From the NCBI GenBank assembly GCA_964442495.1, contig CAYTZN010000009.1:38156-102155 (forward strand): a DNA stretch of 64,000 nucleotides, given 5' to 3'. The DNA is from CAYTZN01 sp964442495. GTDB taxonomy: Bacteria > Pseudomonadota > Gammaproteobacteria > Legionellales > Legionellaceae. The position numbers and the translations under genes are program-made. Positions within the stretch are counted from its first letter, which is position 1. Every line of letters starts with the position of its first letter. This document shows positions 1 to 8,970 of the stretch, piece by piece. The notes under the pieces were generated by a model that saw nothing but the letters and a program-made list of their open reading frames with translations, made no database searches and was not told the origin of the DNA.

Positions 1-586
1 GTCCTAACCCTTGAATAGCAATGTGCAGTCCATTTAGCGAGTCTTTTCCTAATTTATAAGAAACAGCCGCTTCAATGCCTCTGACTACGCCTGTGGCTGT
101 GTAGGGAGAAGGGTCGCCATTATGGCTAGATAAGCTAGCAACATGCGGTGTATGTTCGGCAATAATATCCATGTCGCTCAATTGGGTGCCGCTGTCGAGA
201 GCGGTAATGTAGCGCCCATTTAATTCACTAACAAATTCTCCAAAGCGGTGGAAATAGCCTTTACGATCATACGCATGAGGGGGTTGGATAATAACGGCTT
301 TTCCCCCGCCAAGAGGTAAGTTAACCAGGGCTGCTTTATAACTCATTCCACGGGCCAATCGCATGGCATCGTATAAAGCAGTTTTTGTATCTGGGTAACT
401 TATAAAACGACATCCACCAAGCGCTGGTCCAAGCTTTGTGCTGTGAATGGCAATCATGGCTTTCATGCCAGTTTCTTTATCTACTTTAAAATGTATATCC
501 CCAAAATCATGTGAAAGAGCATAGTCTAAAAAGTCATCTTTTTCGGTAAAGGCTGGTTTGTTTCTCAGCGTGTCAACGGCCATCAT
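1..586 (-). CDS. Leu/Val/Glu-family amino-acid dehydrogenase (5' part)
   Basis: Reading the minus strand from 586 to the window edge gives about 195 open codons, so the C-terminal part (the NAD-binding domain) lies outside. The visible part matches the N-terminal dimerisation/substrate domain of Glu/Leu/Phe/Val dehydrogenases: GPALGGCRF, a Met-Arg-Leu-Ala-Arg-Gly-Met segment, and the catalytic lysine motif LPLGGGKAVI. A later ATGVV motif and IQGLG at the edge mark entry into the Rossmann domain. The family oxidatively deaminates branched-chain or other hydrophobic amino acids to 2-oxoacids with NAD. Two consecutive ATG codons (584-586, 581-583) follow a GGAG, so the start is uncertain by one codon. 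Leucine dehydrogenase is the closest guess, but substrate cannot be decided from this part. Confidence 0.85.
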   Translation of the reverse strand, partial: MMAVDTLRNKPAFTEKDDFLDYALSHDFGDIHFKVDKETGMKAMIAIHSTKLGPALGGCRFISYPDTKTALYDAMRLARGMSYKAALVNLPLGGGKAVIIQPPHAYDRKGYFHRFGEFVSELNGRYITALDSGTQLSDMDIIAEHTPHVASLSSHNGDPSPYTATGVVRGIEAAVSYKLGKDSLNGLHIAIQGLG

Positions 587-856
587 TGGGTAAGCTCCGT
601 AAGTAGGGATTAGTGCTTCATGTTATAGACGGATTTGATTATTAAATCAATGCGTGTTGTTTTGTAGTAAGTGCTCTTTATTAAAAAAATTTTATAAGCA
701 TTGGATTGTTAAGAGTAAGGATAATTTGCTGAATGTTTCGAGGTTTGATTTAAAAGAGTTCGCTGTAATAAAGATTAATATTTTATTTGGTTCATAGAGT
801 AGAAATATAAAACGCCACTAGTATACTTTGGACACATGGATTTTTGAGGTTTTACT

Positions 857-1570
857 GTGGAACGATTGATAGGTCACCGAGGCGCATCAGCTTATGCTCC
901 CGAAAACACAATGGCAGCTTTTTCTAAGGCTTATGAGTTAGGATGCCGTTTTATTGAGTTTGATGTCATGTTGAGCGCGGATGGCGAACCGTTTGTTTTT
1001 CATGATGATCGTTTAAAACGCACGACCAATGGTCGTGGTGAGATTGGCTTGGTAACGGCTGAATATTTGCGTTCATTGGATGCCGGAGGTTGGTATTCAA
1101 AAAAATTTCGGGGTGAAAAAATACCCTTACTAAAAGAGACATTAGTTTGGTTAAATACCACTGGCATGCAGGCAAATATAGAAATCAAACCCTATCCAGG
1201 AACAACAGAGCAAACAGCCATTGCTGTTTTAACCCATGTAAATTGTAATTGGCCATCAGACAAACCATTACCTTTGGTCTCCAGTTTTGATCACAGGGCA
1301 CTAACTTTGTGTCGCAGCATTTCGCCTGAGCTTCCATTAGGGTTGCTATTGGATAAATGGGATAAAAACTGGCTTCAAAAAGCGCGTGATTTACAGTGCT
1401 TTTCAGTGCATCTTTCTCGTCGCATAGCAACAGCGAAGCATGTTTTAGAGATTAAGGAACATGGGTATCAAGTGTATGTCTATACCGTTAATCGTAAGCG
1501 GAAAGCAGCAAAATTATTTTCCTACGGGGTAGATGCGGTTTTTAGTGATTATCCTGACCTACTCTCATGA
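857..1570 (+). CDS. ugpQ: Glycerophosphodiester phosphodiesterase
   Basis: A 237-residue cytoplasmic GDPD-family enzyme that hydrolyses glycerophosphodiesters to sn-glycerol-3-phosphate plus an alcohol. The N-terminus carries the signature HRGASAYAPENT, followed by EFDVMLSADGEPFVFHD (the second catalytic His and acidic metal ligands) and an EIKPYP motif. The C-terminal VYTVN and GVDAVFSDYPDLL segments are also typical. There is no signal peptide, which fits UgpQ rather than periplasmic GlpQ. The start is a GTG preceded by GAGG at about 8 bases. The stop overlaps the next start (ATGA), so it is translationally coupled to ugpB. Its product, glycerol-3-phosphate, is the ligand expected for the neighbouring binding protein. 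Confidence 0.9.
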   Translation: MERLIGHRGASAYAPENTMAAFSKAYELGCRFIEFDVMLSADGEPFVFHDDRLKRTTNGRGEIGLVTAEYLRSLDAGGWYSKKFRGEKIPLLKETLVWLNTTGMQANIEIKPYPGTTEQTAIAVLTHVNCNWPSDKPLPLVSSFDHRALTLCRSISPELPLGLLLDKWDKNWLQKARDLQCFSVHLSRRIATAKHVLEIKEHGYQVYVYTVNRKRKAAKLFSYGVDAVFSDYPDLLS

Positions 1571-2841
1571 AGAGGTTGTTACACATTTTAGTTTGCTGGT
1601 GTGTATTGGGTGTTTCTTATGCAAAACCCATCGAAATCATTGTTTGGCATTCATTGGCTGGGCAGTTAGGCGCTGAGTTCCAGACATTAGTGAATGGTTT
1701 TAATGAGCGTCAGAATGACTTTTTGTTAAAGCCTGTTTATAAAGGCAGTTATATTGAAACACTGACCAGTTTTGCGGCGGCATTTCGAGCCCATCAGCCT
1801 CCAGCAGTGATACAAGTGTTTGAGGTAGGCACAGCCACCCTGTTAATGCCTAAAGGGATTATCAAACCAGTTCATGAGCTAATGAAAGAGCAGGGGATGC
1901 TTCTGCCTGAGGCCGATATTTTTCCTGCAGTTCGAGAGTCTTACAGTGATAAAGGGCGTTTAATGGCCATGCCTTTTAATACGTCTGTGCCAGTTATTTT
2001 TTATAATGTCGAAGCCTTAGCTAGTGCTGGCTACTCTGTAGCCAATTTTCCAACCACATGGGATGAGCTGGAGGTTTTAGCTAAAAAATTGAACCAGGCA
2101 GGGTTCTTGTGTGTTTATACTAGTGCTTATCCCGCTTGGATTTTAATAGAGGCATATTCGGCAATCCATGGATTGTCCATGGTAGATCTGGTAACAAACA
2201 AGGCCAACTATAACAACAAGTCTATGGTCAATCATTTGGAGCGGCTCCGTCGTTGGCAAGGGTTACATTATTTTGAGTACGGTGGGCGCTCTGATGATGC
2301 AACAACGTTATTTACAAGTGGTCGCTGTCTTTTATTAAGTCACTCTTCGGGGGTTTATAGTGGTTTATCAGCCGTAGTGCCCTTTCAGGTTGGTATGGCC
2401 GCACTTCCACTTGATAAAGGTGCTAGCTCAACGCGATACAATAATGTTCCTGGTGGCGCGGCATTATGGGCGGTAGCGGGCCAAAAGCCCTCGGTATACC
2501 GAGGAATTGCACAATTTTTTTCATATTTAGCTGAGCCATTTGTACAGAAAAGCTGGTATATGCACACAGGTTATTTACCTTTAGGTCTAACGGGTATCTA
2601 TCAGCTGTTAGGAAATGACGTTGCATATCCGCCACTCTTATTGGCGCAATCTGAATTTAATGGACCATCCGCCCATGCTATCAATCCTCATCTGGGGGCG
2701 CAAAATCAAATCAGGTCTATTAATGATGAGGCATTGGAGGAAATATTTGCCGGGATAAAATCCCCTGCTCGCGCCATGGATGATGCCGTGGTGCGAGCTA
2801 ATCATTGTCAACAGCGCTTTATGCAAAACACGTCGGGTTAA
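1567..2841 (+). CDS. ugpB: Periplasmic glycerol-3-phosphate-binding protein (UgpB-like)
   Basis: A 424-residue extracellular solute-binding protein, family 1. A signal peptide (KR, hydrophobic core, cleavage near Ala-Lys at residues 19-20) is followed by IEIIVWHSLAGQLG, the canonical start of UgpB-type proteins. Later segments include PFNTSVPVIFYNVEAL, FPTTWDELE, a GGAALWAV hinge region and WYMHTGYLPL near the end, all characteristic of the glycerol-3-phosphate/glycerophosphocholine binding subgroup. It overlaps ugpQ by four bases. The permease and ATPase genes (ugpA, ugpE, ugpC) are not in this window, so the transporter must be completed from elsewhere. Ligand identity is inferred from the family and from the coupling to ugpQ. 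Confidence 0.88.
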   Translation: MKRLLHILVCWCVLGVSYAKPIEIIVWHSLAGQLGAEFQTLVNGFNERQNDFLLKPVYKGSYIETLTSFAAAFRAHQPPAVIQVFEVGTATLLMPKGIIKPVHELMKEQGMLLPEADIFPAVRESYSDKGRLMAMPFNTSVPVIFYNVEALASAGYSVANFPTTWDELEVLAKKLNQAGFLCVYTSAYPAWILIEAYSAIHGLSMVDLVTNKANYNNKSMVNHLERLRRWQGLHYFEYGGRSDDATTLFTSGRCLLLSHSSGVYSGLSAVVPFQVGMAALPLDKGASSTRYNNVPGGAALWAVAGQKPSVYRGIAQFFSYLAEPFVQKSWYMHTGYLPLGLTGIYQLLGNDVAYPPLLLAQSEFNGPSAHAINPHLGAQNQIRSINDEALEEIFAGIKSPARAMDDAVVRANHCQQRFMQNTSG

Positions 2842-2865
2842 TGTTGATTAAATTGAGGAGAAAAA

Positions 2866-3552
2866 ATGTTATTTCGGCAGTTATTTGATAATGAATCGTC
2901 AACGTATACGTATTTGTTAGCAAAAGATAATGAGAAAGAGGCGGTACTCATTGATCCTGTTAAAAAAAACACCTCTCAATACATTCAATTAATAAAACAA
3001 TTGGAACTAACACTCGTTGCTGTCATGGAAACCCATCTTCATGCTGATCATATTACGGCAATGGGAGACTTGTGTAAGCACTTTGATTGCGAGTCGGTGA
3101 TGGGTGAGAAAAGTGGTGCAAAAGGTGTTTCTATCCTTATTCAAGGTGATACGTTGTTAGAATTCGGAGGACTCACGTTTAAGGCCTTGTACACGCCAGG
3201 GCATACCAATGACTCTTATTGTTACTTGATGGAGGATAGGGTATTTACAGGAGATACCTTGCTGATTCGTGGGACGGGTCGCACTGATTTTCAAGGGGGG
3301 AGTGCGGCTCAGCAGTATGATAGTTTGTTTCAAAAATTGTTATCGTTACCAAAAAGCACATTGGTATACCCAGCCCATGATTACAATGGCATGACCGTAA
3401 GTACTATTGGTGAGGAAATCGAATTTAATCCAAGGCTTCAAGTAACCTCAAAGGAGGATTACATTGCATTGATGGATAATTTGAAGCTTCCCTCTCCTAA
3501 AATGATGGAGATAGCCATTCCTGCAAATAAAAATAGGGGCATAGAGCCTTAG
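2866..3552 (+). CDS. ETHE1-like MBL-fold hydrolase (probable persulfide dioxygenase)
   Basis: A 228-residue metallo-beta-lactamase-fold protein. The metal site is visible as ETHLHADHITAM (HxHxDH), a second His in YTPGHTNDS, an Asp in FTGDTLLIRGTGRTDFQGG, and a final His in YPAHDYNG. GRTDFQGG and YPAHDYNG are more typical of ETHE1/persulfide dioxygenases, which oxidise glutathione persulfide to sulfite, than of glyoxalase II. There is no rhodanese fusion. The RBS is a clear GAGGAG seven bases before ATG. The gene starts 24 bases after ugpB and may be cotranscribed. Older annotation would call it a Zn-dependent hydrolase or hydroxyacylglutathione hydrolase. Confidence 0.85.
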   Translation: MLFRQLFDNESSTYTYLLAKDNEKEAVLIDPVKKNTSQYIQLIKQLELTLVAVMETHLHADHITAMGDLCKHFDCESVMGEKSGAKGVSILIQGDTLLEFGGLTFKALYTPGHTNDSYCYLMEDRVFTGDTLLIRGTGRTDFQGGSAAQQYDSLFQKLLSLPKSTLVYPAHDYNGMTVSTIGEEIEFNPRLQVTSKEDYIALMDNLKLPSPKMMEIAIPANKNRGIEP

Positions 3553-3734
3553 TCATTATCAAGTTCTTTGTCGTGTCCTCGTTTTTTTACCTTATTGGTT
3601 TAAAAACAATGAGCTAGCTTAATTTATTTTATGCTATCCTAATGGCTATAATTTAGGTGGCGTATGCGTTATTGTCCGATAAACGACTTTTTAAAAGTAG
3701 GTTGACGACTAATAGGTTTAGGGGTGCTAAAAGC

Positions 3735-4907
3735 ATGCAGGATGGAGCTATTTTTTACACTGTTTTTTTAATATTTGCAGGTGCCGCTGTTTTTTCAACG
3801 GTAGTTCTTTATACACGACAATCATTGTTAGTGGCTTATATTCTCCTTGGTGCAGCATTCGGCCCTTGGGGCTTAGGGTTAGTCTCTGATTTAAGTGCTG
3901 TGCGTCAGGTGGGTGATGTAGGGATTGTCTTTTTATTGTTTTTGTTAGGGTTGCACCTACAGCCTCAAAATTTGGTTCATATGCTTAAAGAAGTGACCTG
4001 GATAGCCATGTTCAGCTCCATAGCGTTTGCTCTTGTTGCCTATGTCATTGGTCGTTGGTTTGGATTATCCAATACCGAATCCTGGGTTTTGGGCGCTGCC
4101 ATGATGTTCTCAAGTACCATTATTGGCCTGAAATTATTACCCACAACCATTTTACATCATCAACACACCGGTGAGGTGATGATAAGCGTGTTGTTAATGC
4201 AAGATCTTATCGCTATTGTGGTATTGATTCTTATTAATGGTGCTCAAGAGGGCGGCGGATTATCCTGGAACGACTTGGTAATGGTAGGTGTGGCTTTACC
4301 TTCCTTAATTTTGTTTGCTTTTGCCATAGAAAAATATGTTTTAGTTCGTTTATTAGCGCGCTTTGATAGAACACAAGAATATGTTTTTTTACTTTCGATT
4401 GGTTGGTGTTTAGGGCTATCTGTTCTTGCTAAAAAACTGGGCTTATCAGAGGATATTGGCGCGTTTGTTGCCGGCGTTGCTTTAGCAGCAAGTCCTATTT
4501 CTCTTTTTATTGCGGAAAGTTTAAAGCCGCTACGAGATTTTTTTCTGGTCATGTTCTTCTTTTCTGTAGGGGCTACGTTTAACTTTGGATCAGCGGCGCA
4601 AGTGGTTATCCCTGCCTGCATTTTGGCGTTTTTAGTCTTGTTTTTAAAGCCGCTTTGTTTTCGGGCTCTTTTTGTAAAAGCGGGCGAAAAACCTGCTGTT
4701 GCAAAAGAAGTGGGGCTTCGTTTAGGTCAGGCTAGTGAGTTTTCGTTGTTGGTTGCAAGTATCGGTTTCAGTGCGAAGCTCATTTCAGATGCGGCATCTA
4801 ACCTAATTCAAGCCACGACAATTTTAACGTTTATTGTTTCTTCGTATTGGGTGGTTTTAAAATATCCAACACCTATGTCATTATCGGATAAAATGCGAAA
4901 AGATTAA
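3735..4907 (+). CDS. CPA2-family monovalent cation:proton antiporter (KefB-like, no RCK domain)
   Basis: About 390 residues with roughly a dozen hydrophobic segments: YILLGAAFGPWGLG, VGIVFLLFLLGLHL, a conserved MFSSTIIGLKLL, LLMQDLIAIVVLILI and GAFVAGVALAASPISLFI. This is the Na+/H+ exchanger (CPA2) fold with the conserved Gln-Asp of the transport core. The frame extends upstream to a GTG at 3657. I prefer the ATG at 3735, because it follows AGGGG and the transmembrane domain starts immediately after it. E. coli KefB/KefC carry a C-terminal TrkA-N regulatory domain; this protein ends after the membrane domain, so glutathione or NAD gating of that kind is not expected. The ion is unknown. Confidence 0.85.
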   Translation: MQDGAIFYTVFLIFAGAAVFSTVVLYTRQSLLVAYILLGAAFGPWGLGLVSDLSAVRQVGDVGIVFLLFLLGLHLQPQNLVHMLKEVTWIAMFSSIAFALVAYVIGRWFGLSNTESWVLGAAMMFSSTIIGLKLLPTTILHHQHTGEVMISVLLMQDLIAIVVLILINGAQEGGGLSWNDLVMVGVALPSLILFAFAIEKYVLVRLLARFDRTQEYVFLLSIGWCLGLSVLAKKLGLSEDIGAFVAGVALAASPISLFIAESLKPLRDFFLVMFFFSVGATFNFGSAAQVVIPACILAFLVLFLKPLCFRALFVKAGEKPAVAKEVGLRLGQASEFSLLVASIGFSAKLISDAASNLIQATTILTFIVSSYWVVLKYPTPMSLSDKMRKD

Positions 4908-4982
4908 ATTGCATCATGGCGCATTATATTCATCTGTTTTGGTTAAAATGCTTAGAGCATGAGTGGTCGTTAAATAGCCTGA

Positions 4983-5026
4983 GCGCCAACTTTTCCGCAC
5001 TTTATGCGCGGAATCCAGTATTCTAT
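4983..5026 (+). repeat. Short dispersed repeat, family B (copy 1)
   Basis: The intergenic stretch between the antiporter and ampE contains a module reading GCGCCAACTT, then TTCCGC and GCGGAA arms around a short loop, then GGAATCCAGTATTCTA. The reverse complement closely matches the stretch at 14389-14429 upstream of queC, which shares ACTGGATTCC, GCATAAAG and TTGGCG but lacks about eight internal bases of the hairpin arm. The two copies are in opposite orientation and both lie outside genes, which fits a REP-like dispersed element. Confidence 0.55.
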
Positions 5027-5085
5027 ACAGCAGCAATTAGCACAGCTTTTTGTTGCTCTTTTTGGGTTTAATCAGGGGGGCTGTA

Positions 5086-5838
5086 ATGAAGCTGTTCGTT
5101 ATTGTACTTTGTTTGTTTATTGAGCGTTTTTTCGTGCATGCAAGCTCAAATAACCGTTTTCAATGGTTTTCTCATTATGGAAAAGCCTTAGAAAAGCGCT
5201 TGTCGCTGTGGCCATTTTTGTCGTCGCCCTCAGTGATGTTGACTGCCATTATCATGCCTCTTATTGTGTTACTTAACGTTGTTTTTTATTTTTTATCCGA
5301 TAGTTTATTTGGGCTTTTAGGTGTGATCTTAAATGTGGTGGTCTTTTATTATTGTATAGGGCCTGAAAATCCTTTTTATCCAGTACGTGTAAATACAGAA
5401 GATACGGCCAATGAAAAGGAGGTGGGCGCTTATTTAACAAACGTTAATCGGCAATTATTTGCAGTATTATTTTGGTATATTCTCGTAGGTCCCGTCACAT
5501 TAGCCTTTTATCGCTTGGTTTCTTTAAGTCAGAATTTTAGACTGGCCGGCCTTGCTGCGGCTTGGTTAACGAACCTTCTGGAATGGATGCCTGCCCGCAT
5601 GACCATTTTGTTGTATTTATTGGTGGGTAATTTTCAAGCAGGCGTTCGCCATTATTCTAAATTGCTCTTTACGGCTCCCTCCGAGAACCAACTGTTGTTA
5701 GGCGAGTGTTCGGCTCAAGCATTGGGTTGCAAAACAAGCGAGCCAGTATTCATGCCTTCTGCAGAAAATCTTGTTGAGCATGCGCTTATTTTATTATTGG
5801 TTTTTGTGGCCCTTTTTACATTAATTGCTTGGATTTGA
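5086..5838 (+). CDS. ampE: AmpE-family inner-membrane protein
   Basis: A 250-residue polytopic membrane protein of the AmpE/CobD-like family. MKLFVIVLCLFIERFF opens the first membrane segment, followed by the conserved YYCIGPENPFYPV stretch, a WYILVGPVTLAFYRL segment, LLEWMPARMTILLYLLVGNF and a last helix at the C-terminus. In Enterobacteria AmpE accompanies AmpD in beta-lactamase regulation; here ampD is not adjacent. The frame extends upstream to 5050, but a strong AGGGGGG sits just before the ATG at 5086, which I take as the start. It lies upstream of the lipoprotein gene and aceE, the same neighbourhood (ampE near aceEF-lpd) seen in several gammaproteobacteria. Confidence 0.88.
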   Translation: MKLFVIVLCLFIERFFVHASSNNRFQWFSHYGKALEKRLSLWPFLSSPSVMLTAIIMPLIVLLNVVFYFLSDSLFGLLGVILNVVVFYYCIGPENPFYPVRVNTEDTANEKEVGAYLTNVNRQLFAVLFWYILVGPVTLAFYRLVSLSQNFRLAGLAAAWLTNLLEWMPARMTILLYLLVGNFQAGVRHYSKLLFTAPSENQLLLGECSAQALGCKTSEPVFMPSAENLVEHALILLLVFVALFTLIAWI

Positions 5839-5847
5839 GGGCTTCTA

Positions 5848-6237
5848 ATGAGTTTTATTTATCGTGTATTTTGCATTGTTGTATCGTTGATGCTGGTTGC
5901 TTGTGTAAGCTCACAAGCTCCCGTTAAGCTTGGAGCTTATCCTTCTGCTTGTCAAATACAATGCCAAAAAGACTTTGAGCATTGTCTACCTCTTTGTGAA
6001 AATAGTTGCCAAACATGTTCATTGGTAGCCAAACAAAGTACAATAAGGAGTTATTCGCATTTCCTTAACGAACAGTATGTTCAGGGTGGAATCATTTCTC
6101 GTGATTTAAAATCTTATCGAGATCCACTACAATGCCGCAAAATAACCTGTAATTGCAAGTCTGACTATACTATATGTATTCAGTCATGCTCGGGGCTTAT
6201 TCAAAAACGCTTGCAAGTCGCACTTGCTTGTTGCTAA
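5848..6237 (+). CDS. Cysteine-rich putative lipoprotein, unknown function
   Basis: 129 residues. An N-terminal hydrophobic stretch ends in LMLVAC, a good lipobox, so the mature protein would begin at Cys18 and be lipidated. The mature part is very rich in cysteine (about 13 after the lipobox Cys), with patterns such as CQIQCQKDFEHCLPLC, CQTC, CNCKSDYTIC and a terminal ALACC. This suggests several disulfides or metal binding in the periplasm. I do not recognise a family. It begins 10 bases after ampE and ends 28 bases before aceE, so it probably shares a transcript with ampE. Predicted lipoprotein status is visible in the sequence; function is unknown. Confidence 0.75.
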   Translation: MSFIYRVFCIVVSLMLVACVSSQAPVKLGAYPSACQIQCQKDFEHCLPLCENSCQTCSLVAKQSTIRSYSHFLNEQYVQGGIISRDLKSYRDPLQCRKITCNCKSDYTICIQSCSGLIQKRLQVALACC

Positions 6238-6265
6238 CCGCCTTTAGAAAGATGAGGACATGTTC

Positions 6266-8932
6266 ATGTCAAATGAAAAATATAATGATATTGACCCCAC
6301 GGAAACACGTGAGTGGTTGGATGCTTTAAAAGCTGTTGTCGCCAATGATGGTGATGAGCGGGCTGCATTTTTAATTCAGGAGTTGGTCAATAAAGCCAAC
6401 GCAGAAGGTATAAGGCTTGCCAGTGCCATTCATACGCCATATAGAAATACCATCAAGCCCCATGAAGAAAAACAAATGCCGCCCGATGAAGGCATGGGTA
6501 AACGTATTAGCGCTTTAATTCGTTGGAATGCAGTAGCAATGGTTTTACGCGCAGGCAAATATGCCCCTGAGTTAGGTGGCCATATAGCTTCTTATGCTTC
6601 TTCCTCCACGCTTTATGAAACAGGGTTCAATTTTTTCTTTAAAGGCCCAAATGCGACAAACGGTGGTGGGGATTTACTGTATATTCAAGGGCATTCTTCT
6701 CCAGGCATTTATGCCAGAGCCTTTCTTGAGGGCAGGTTTTCTGAGCAGCAATTGGATAAATTCAGGCAAGAAGTTGAGGTCAATGGTTTATCTTCATACC
6801 CTCATCCGTGGCTCATGGGCGATTTTTGGCAATTTCCTACAGTTTCTATGGGGTTAGGGCCTTTGCAAGCCATTTATCAAGCACGTTTTTTGAAGTACCT
6901 AGAAAACCGCGGACTCATAAAGGCAGAAGGGCGAAAAGTATGGGCTTTTCTTGGTGATGGCGAAATGGACGAGACGGAGTCTGTTGGTGCACTTTCCATT
7001 GCTGCACGTGAAAAGCTTGATAACCTTATTTTTGTTGTAAATTGTAATTTACAACGCTTAGATGGCCCGGTCCGAGGCAATGGTAAAATTATTCAAGAAT
7101 TAGAGGGCGTGTTCCGAGGTGCTGGTTGGAACGTGATCAAAGTTATTTGGGGTAGCCGTTGGGACCCCTTATTTACTCGTGACACTGATGGATTGATGCA
7201 AAAACGCATGGAAGAGTGCGTGGATGGGGACTATCAAGCCTATAAAGCAAATGATGGTGCTTATGTACGTGAAAATTTCTTTGGACAGTACCCTGAACTT
7301 AAGAAAAGGGTTGAAAATTTATCAGATGATGAGATTTGGCGATTAAATCGCGGTGGTCATGATGCGCAAAAAGTATATGCGGCTTATGCTGAAGCTGTGG
7401 ATCACAAAGGTGGACCTACCGTTATTTTAGCCAAGACTATTAAAGGTTATGGGATGGGTGCAGCAGGCGAAGGAATGAACATTACCCATCAGCAAAAGAA
7501 AATGAGCATAGAGCATTTGCGAGCTTTTAGGGACAGGTTTAGTATCCCCGTTAGCGATGAAAAAATCACAGAGGTGCCTTTTTACCGACCAGCTGAGGAT
7601 AGCCCTGAAATTCAATATTTACGCAAACAACGCGAAGCCTTGGGTGGTTATTTGCCTTCACGTAGTTCAACCTTTGAACCGCTTAACATCCCGCCTTTAT
7701 CCGCTTTTTCAGGCGTTACAAAAGGCTTAGGCGAGCGCGAAATTTCAACCACAATGGCCTTTGTTCGTATTTTAACAACGTTGTTAAAAGACAAAGAGTT
7801 AGGCCAACGTATTGTGCCTATTGTGCCAGATGAGTGTCGTACCTTCGGAATGGAGGGGTTATTCCGTCAAATTGGAATATATTCTCCTGTGGGGCAATTA
7901 TACACGCCAGTGGATCATGAGCAGGTGATGTATTACCGCGAAGCGCGCGATGGTCAGATTTTAGAGGAAGGTATTAACGAGGCGGGTGCATTTTGTTCAT
8001 GGATTGCGGCGGCGACTTCTTATAGCTCTAATAAATTGCCGATGATACCTTTTTATATCTATTATTCAATGTTTGGCTTTCAACGCATTGGTGATTTAGC
8101 GTGGGCTGCTGGTGATATCCAAGCTCGCGGTTTCTTGTTGGGCGCAACCGCCGGTCGCACCACTTTAGCGGGAGAGGGTTTGCAACATCAAGATGGCCAC
8201 AGCCATCTAATGGCATCAACCATTCCTAATTGTGTGGCATATGATCCTACGTATGCTTATGAGTTAGCCGTGATTATTCAACATGGCTTGCACCGCATGT
8301 ATGCACTTCAAGAAAATGTCTTTTATTACATTACCGTGATGAATGAAAATTATCAGCAACCTGATATGCCTGCAGATGTTGAAGAGGGTATTATTAAGGG
8401 CATGTATTTGTTGCAAGAAAGCCCTAAACAACTAAAACATCATGTACAACTACTAGGTAGCGGGACCATTTTGCGAGAGGTGATAGAGGCGGCACGTTTA
8501 TTAAAAGAAGATTTTTCAGTATCAGCCGATATTTTTAGTGTGACCAGTTTTAATGAGTTACGGCGTGATGGTTTGGCAATTGAGCGCCACAATCGAATGC
8601 ACCCTGAAAAACCTCGTCAGGAATGTTATGCCAGTCAACAATTAGAAGGGCGTAAAGGGCCTATCATTGCTGCAACCGATTATATGCGTTTGTATCCTGA
8701 ACAAATTCGTCCTTTTGTTAAAGCGCCTTATGTGACCTTGGGAACCGATGGCTATGGTCGAAGTGACACACGTAAGCAGTTGCGTCATTTCTTTGAAGTG
8801 GATGCAAAATTTATTGTAATCACTGCATTAAATGCGCTAGCTGATTTAGGTGAATTAAAGACGTCAATTGTATTGGATGCAATGAAACGTTATGGCATTG
8901 ATCCTGAAAAGCTTGATCCTGTTACTTGTTAA
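6266..8932 (+). CDS. aceE: Pyruvate dehydrogenase E1 component (homodimeric type)
   Basis: An 888-residue E1p that decarboxylates pyruvate with thiamine diphosphate and reductively acetylates the E2 lipoyl group. The ThDP motif runs from FLGDGEMDETES (residue ~230) to VNCNLQRLDGPVRGN. RYNI-like acetylation and substrate segments such as KTIKGYGMG, PIVPDECRTFGMEGLFRQ and GRTTLAGEGLQHQDGHS are also present, and the length equals the E. coli enzyme. ATG occurs at 6260 and 6266; GAGGA at 6254-6258 is correctly spaced only for 6266. It is the first gene of the aceE-aceF-lpdA operon. A pdhR-type regulator gene is not seen upstream. Confidence 0.97.
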   Translation: MSNEKYNDIDPTETREWLDALKAVVANDGDERAAFLIQELVNKANAEGIRLASAIHTPYRNTIKPHEEKQMPPDEGMGKRISALIRWNAVAMVLRAGKYAPELGGHIASYASSSTLYETGFNFFFKGPNATNGGGDLLYIQGHSSPGIYARAFLEGRFSEQQLDKFRQEVEVNGLSSYPHPWLMGDFWQFPTVSMGLGPLQAIYQARFLKYLENRGLIKAEGRKVWAFLGDGEMDETESVGALSIAAREKLDNLIFVVNCNLQRLDGPVRGNGKIIQELEGVFRGAGWNVIKVIWGSRWDPLFTRDTDGLMQKRMEECVDGDYQAYKANDGAYVRENFFGQYPELKKRVENLSDDEIWRLNRGGHDAQKVYAAYAEAVDHKGGPTVILAKTIKGYGMGAAGEGMNITHQQKKMSIEHLRAFRDRFSIPVSDEKITEVPFYRPAEDSPEIQYLRKQREALGGYLPSRSSTFEPLNIPPLSAFSGVTKGLGEREISTTMAFVRILTTLLKDKELGQRIVPIVPDECRTFGMEGLFRQIGIYSPVGQLYTPVDHEQVMYYREARDGQILEEGINEAGAFCSWIAAATSYSSNKLPMIPFYIYYSMFGFQRIGDLAWAAGDIQARGFLLGATAGRTTLAGEGLQHQDGHSHLMASTIPNCVAYDPTYAYELAVIIQHGLHRMYALQENVFYYITVMNENYQQPDMPADVEEGIIKGMYLLQESPKQLKHHVQLLGSGTILREVIEAARLLKEDFSVSADIFSVTSFNELRRDGLAIERHNRMHPEKPRQECYASQQLEGRKGPIIAATDYMRLYPEQIRPFVKAPYVTLGTDGYGRSDTRKQLRHFFEVDAKFIVITALNALADLGELKTSIVLDAMKRYGIDPEKLDPVTC

Positions 8933-8970
8933 TGATGTTAAATGCTTGCATAAAAGACTGAGGTAAATAT

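Noticed and set aside
4244..4621. 125-codon minus-strand frame in the antiporter gene
   Set aside because: Shadow of the membrane-protein coding strand; no RBS or recognisable domain.
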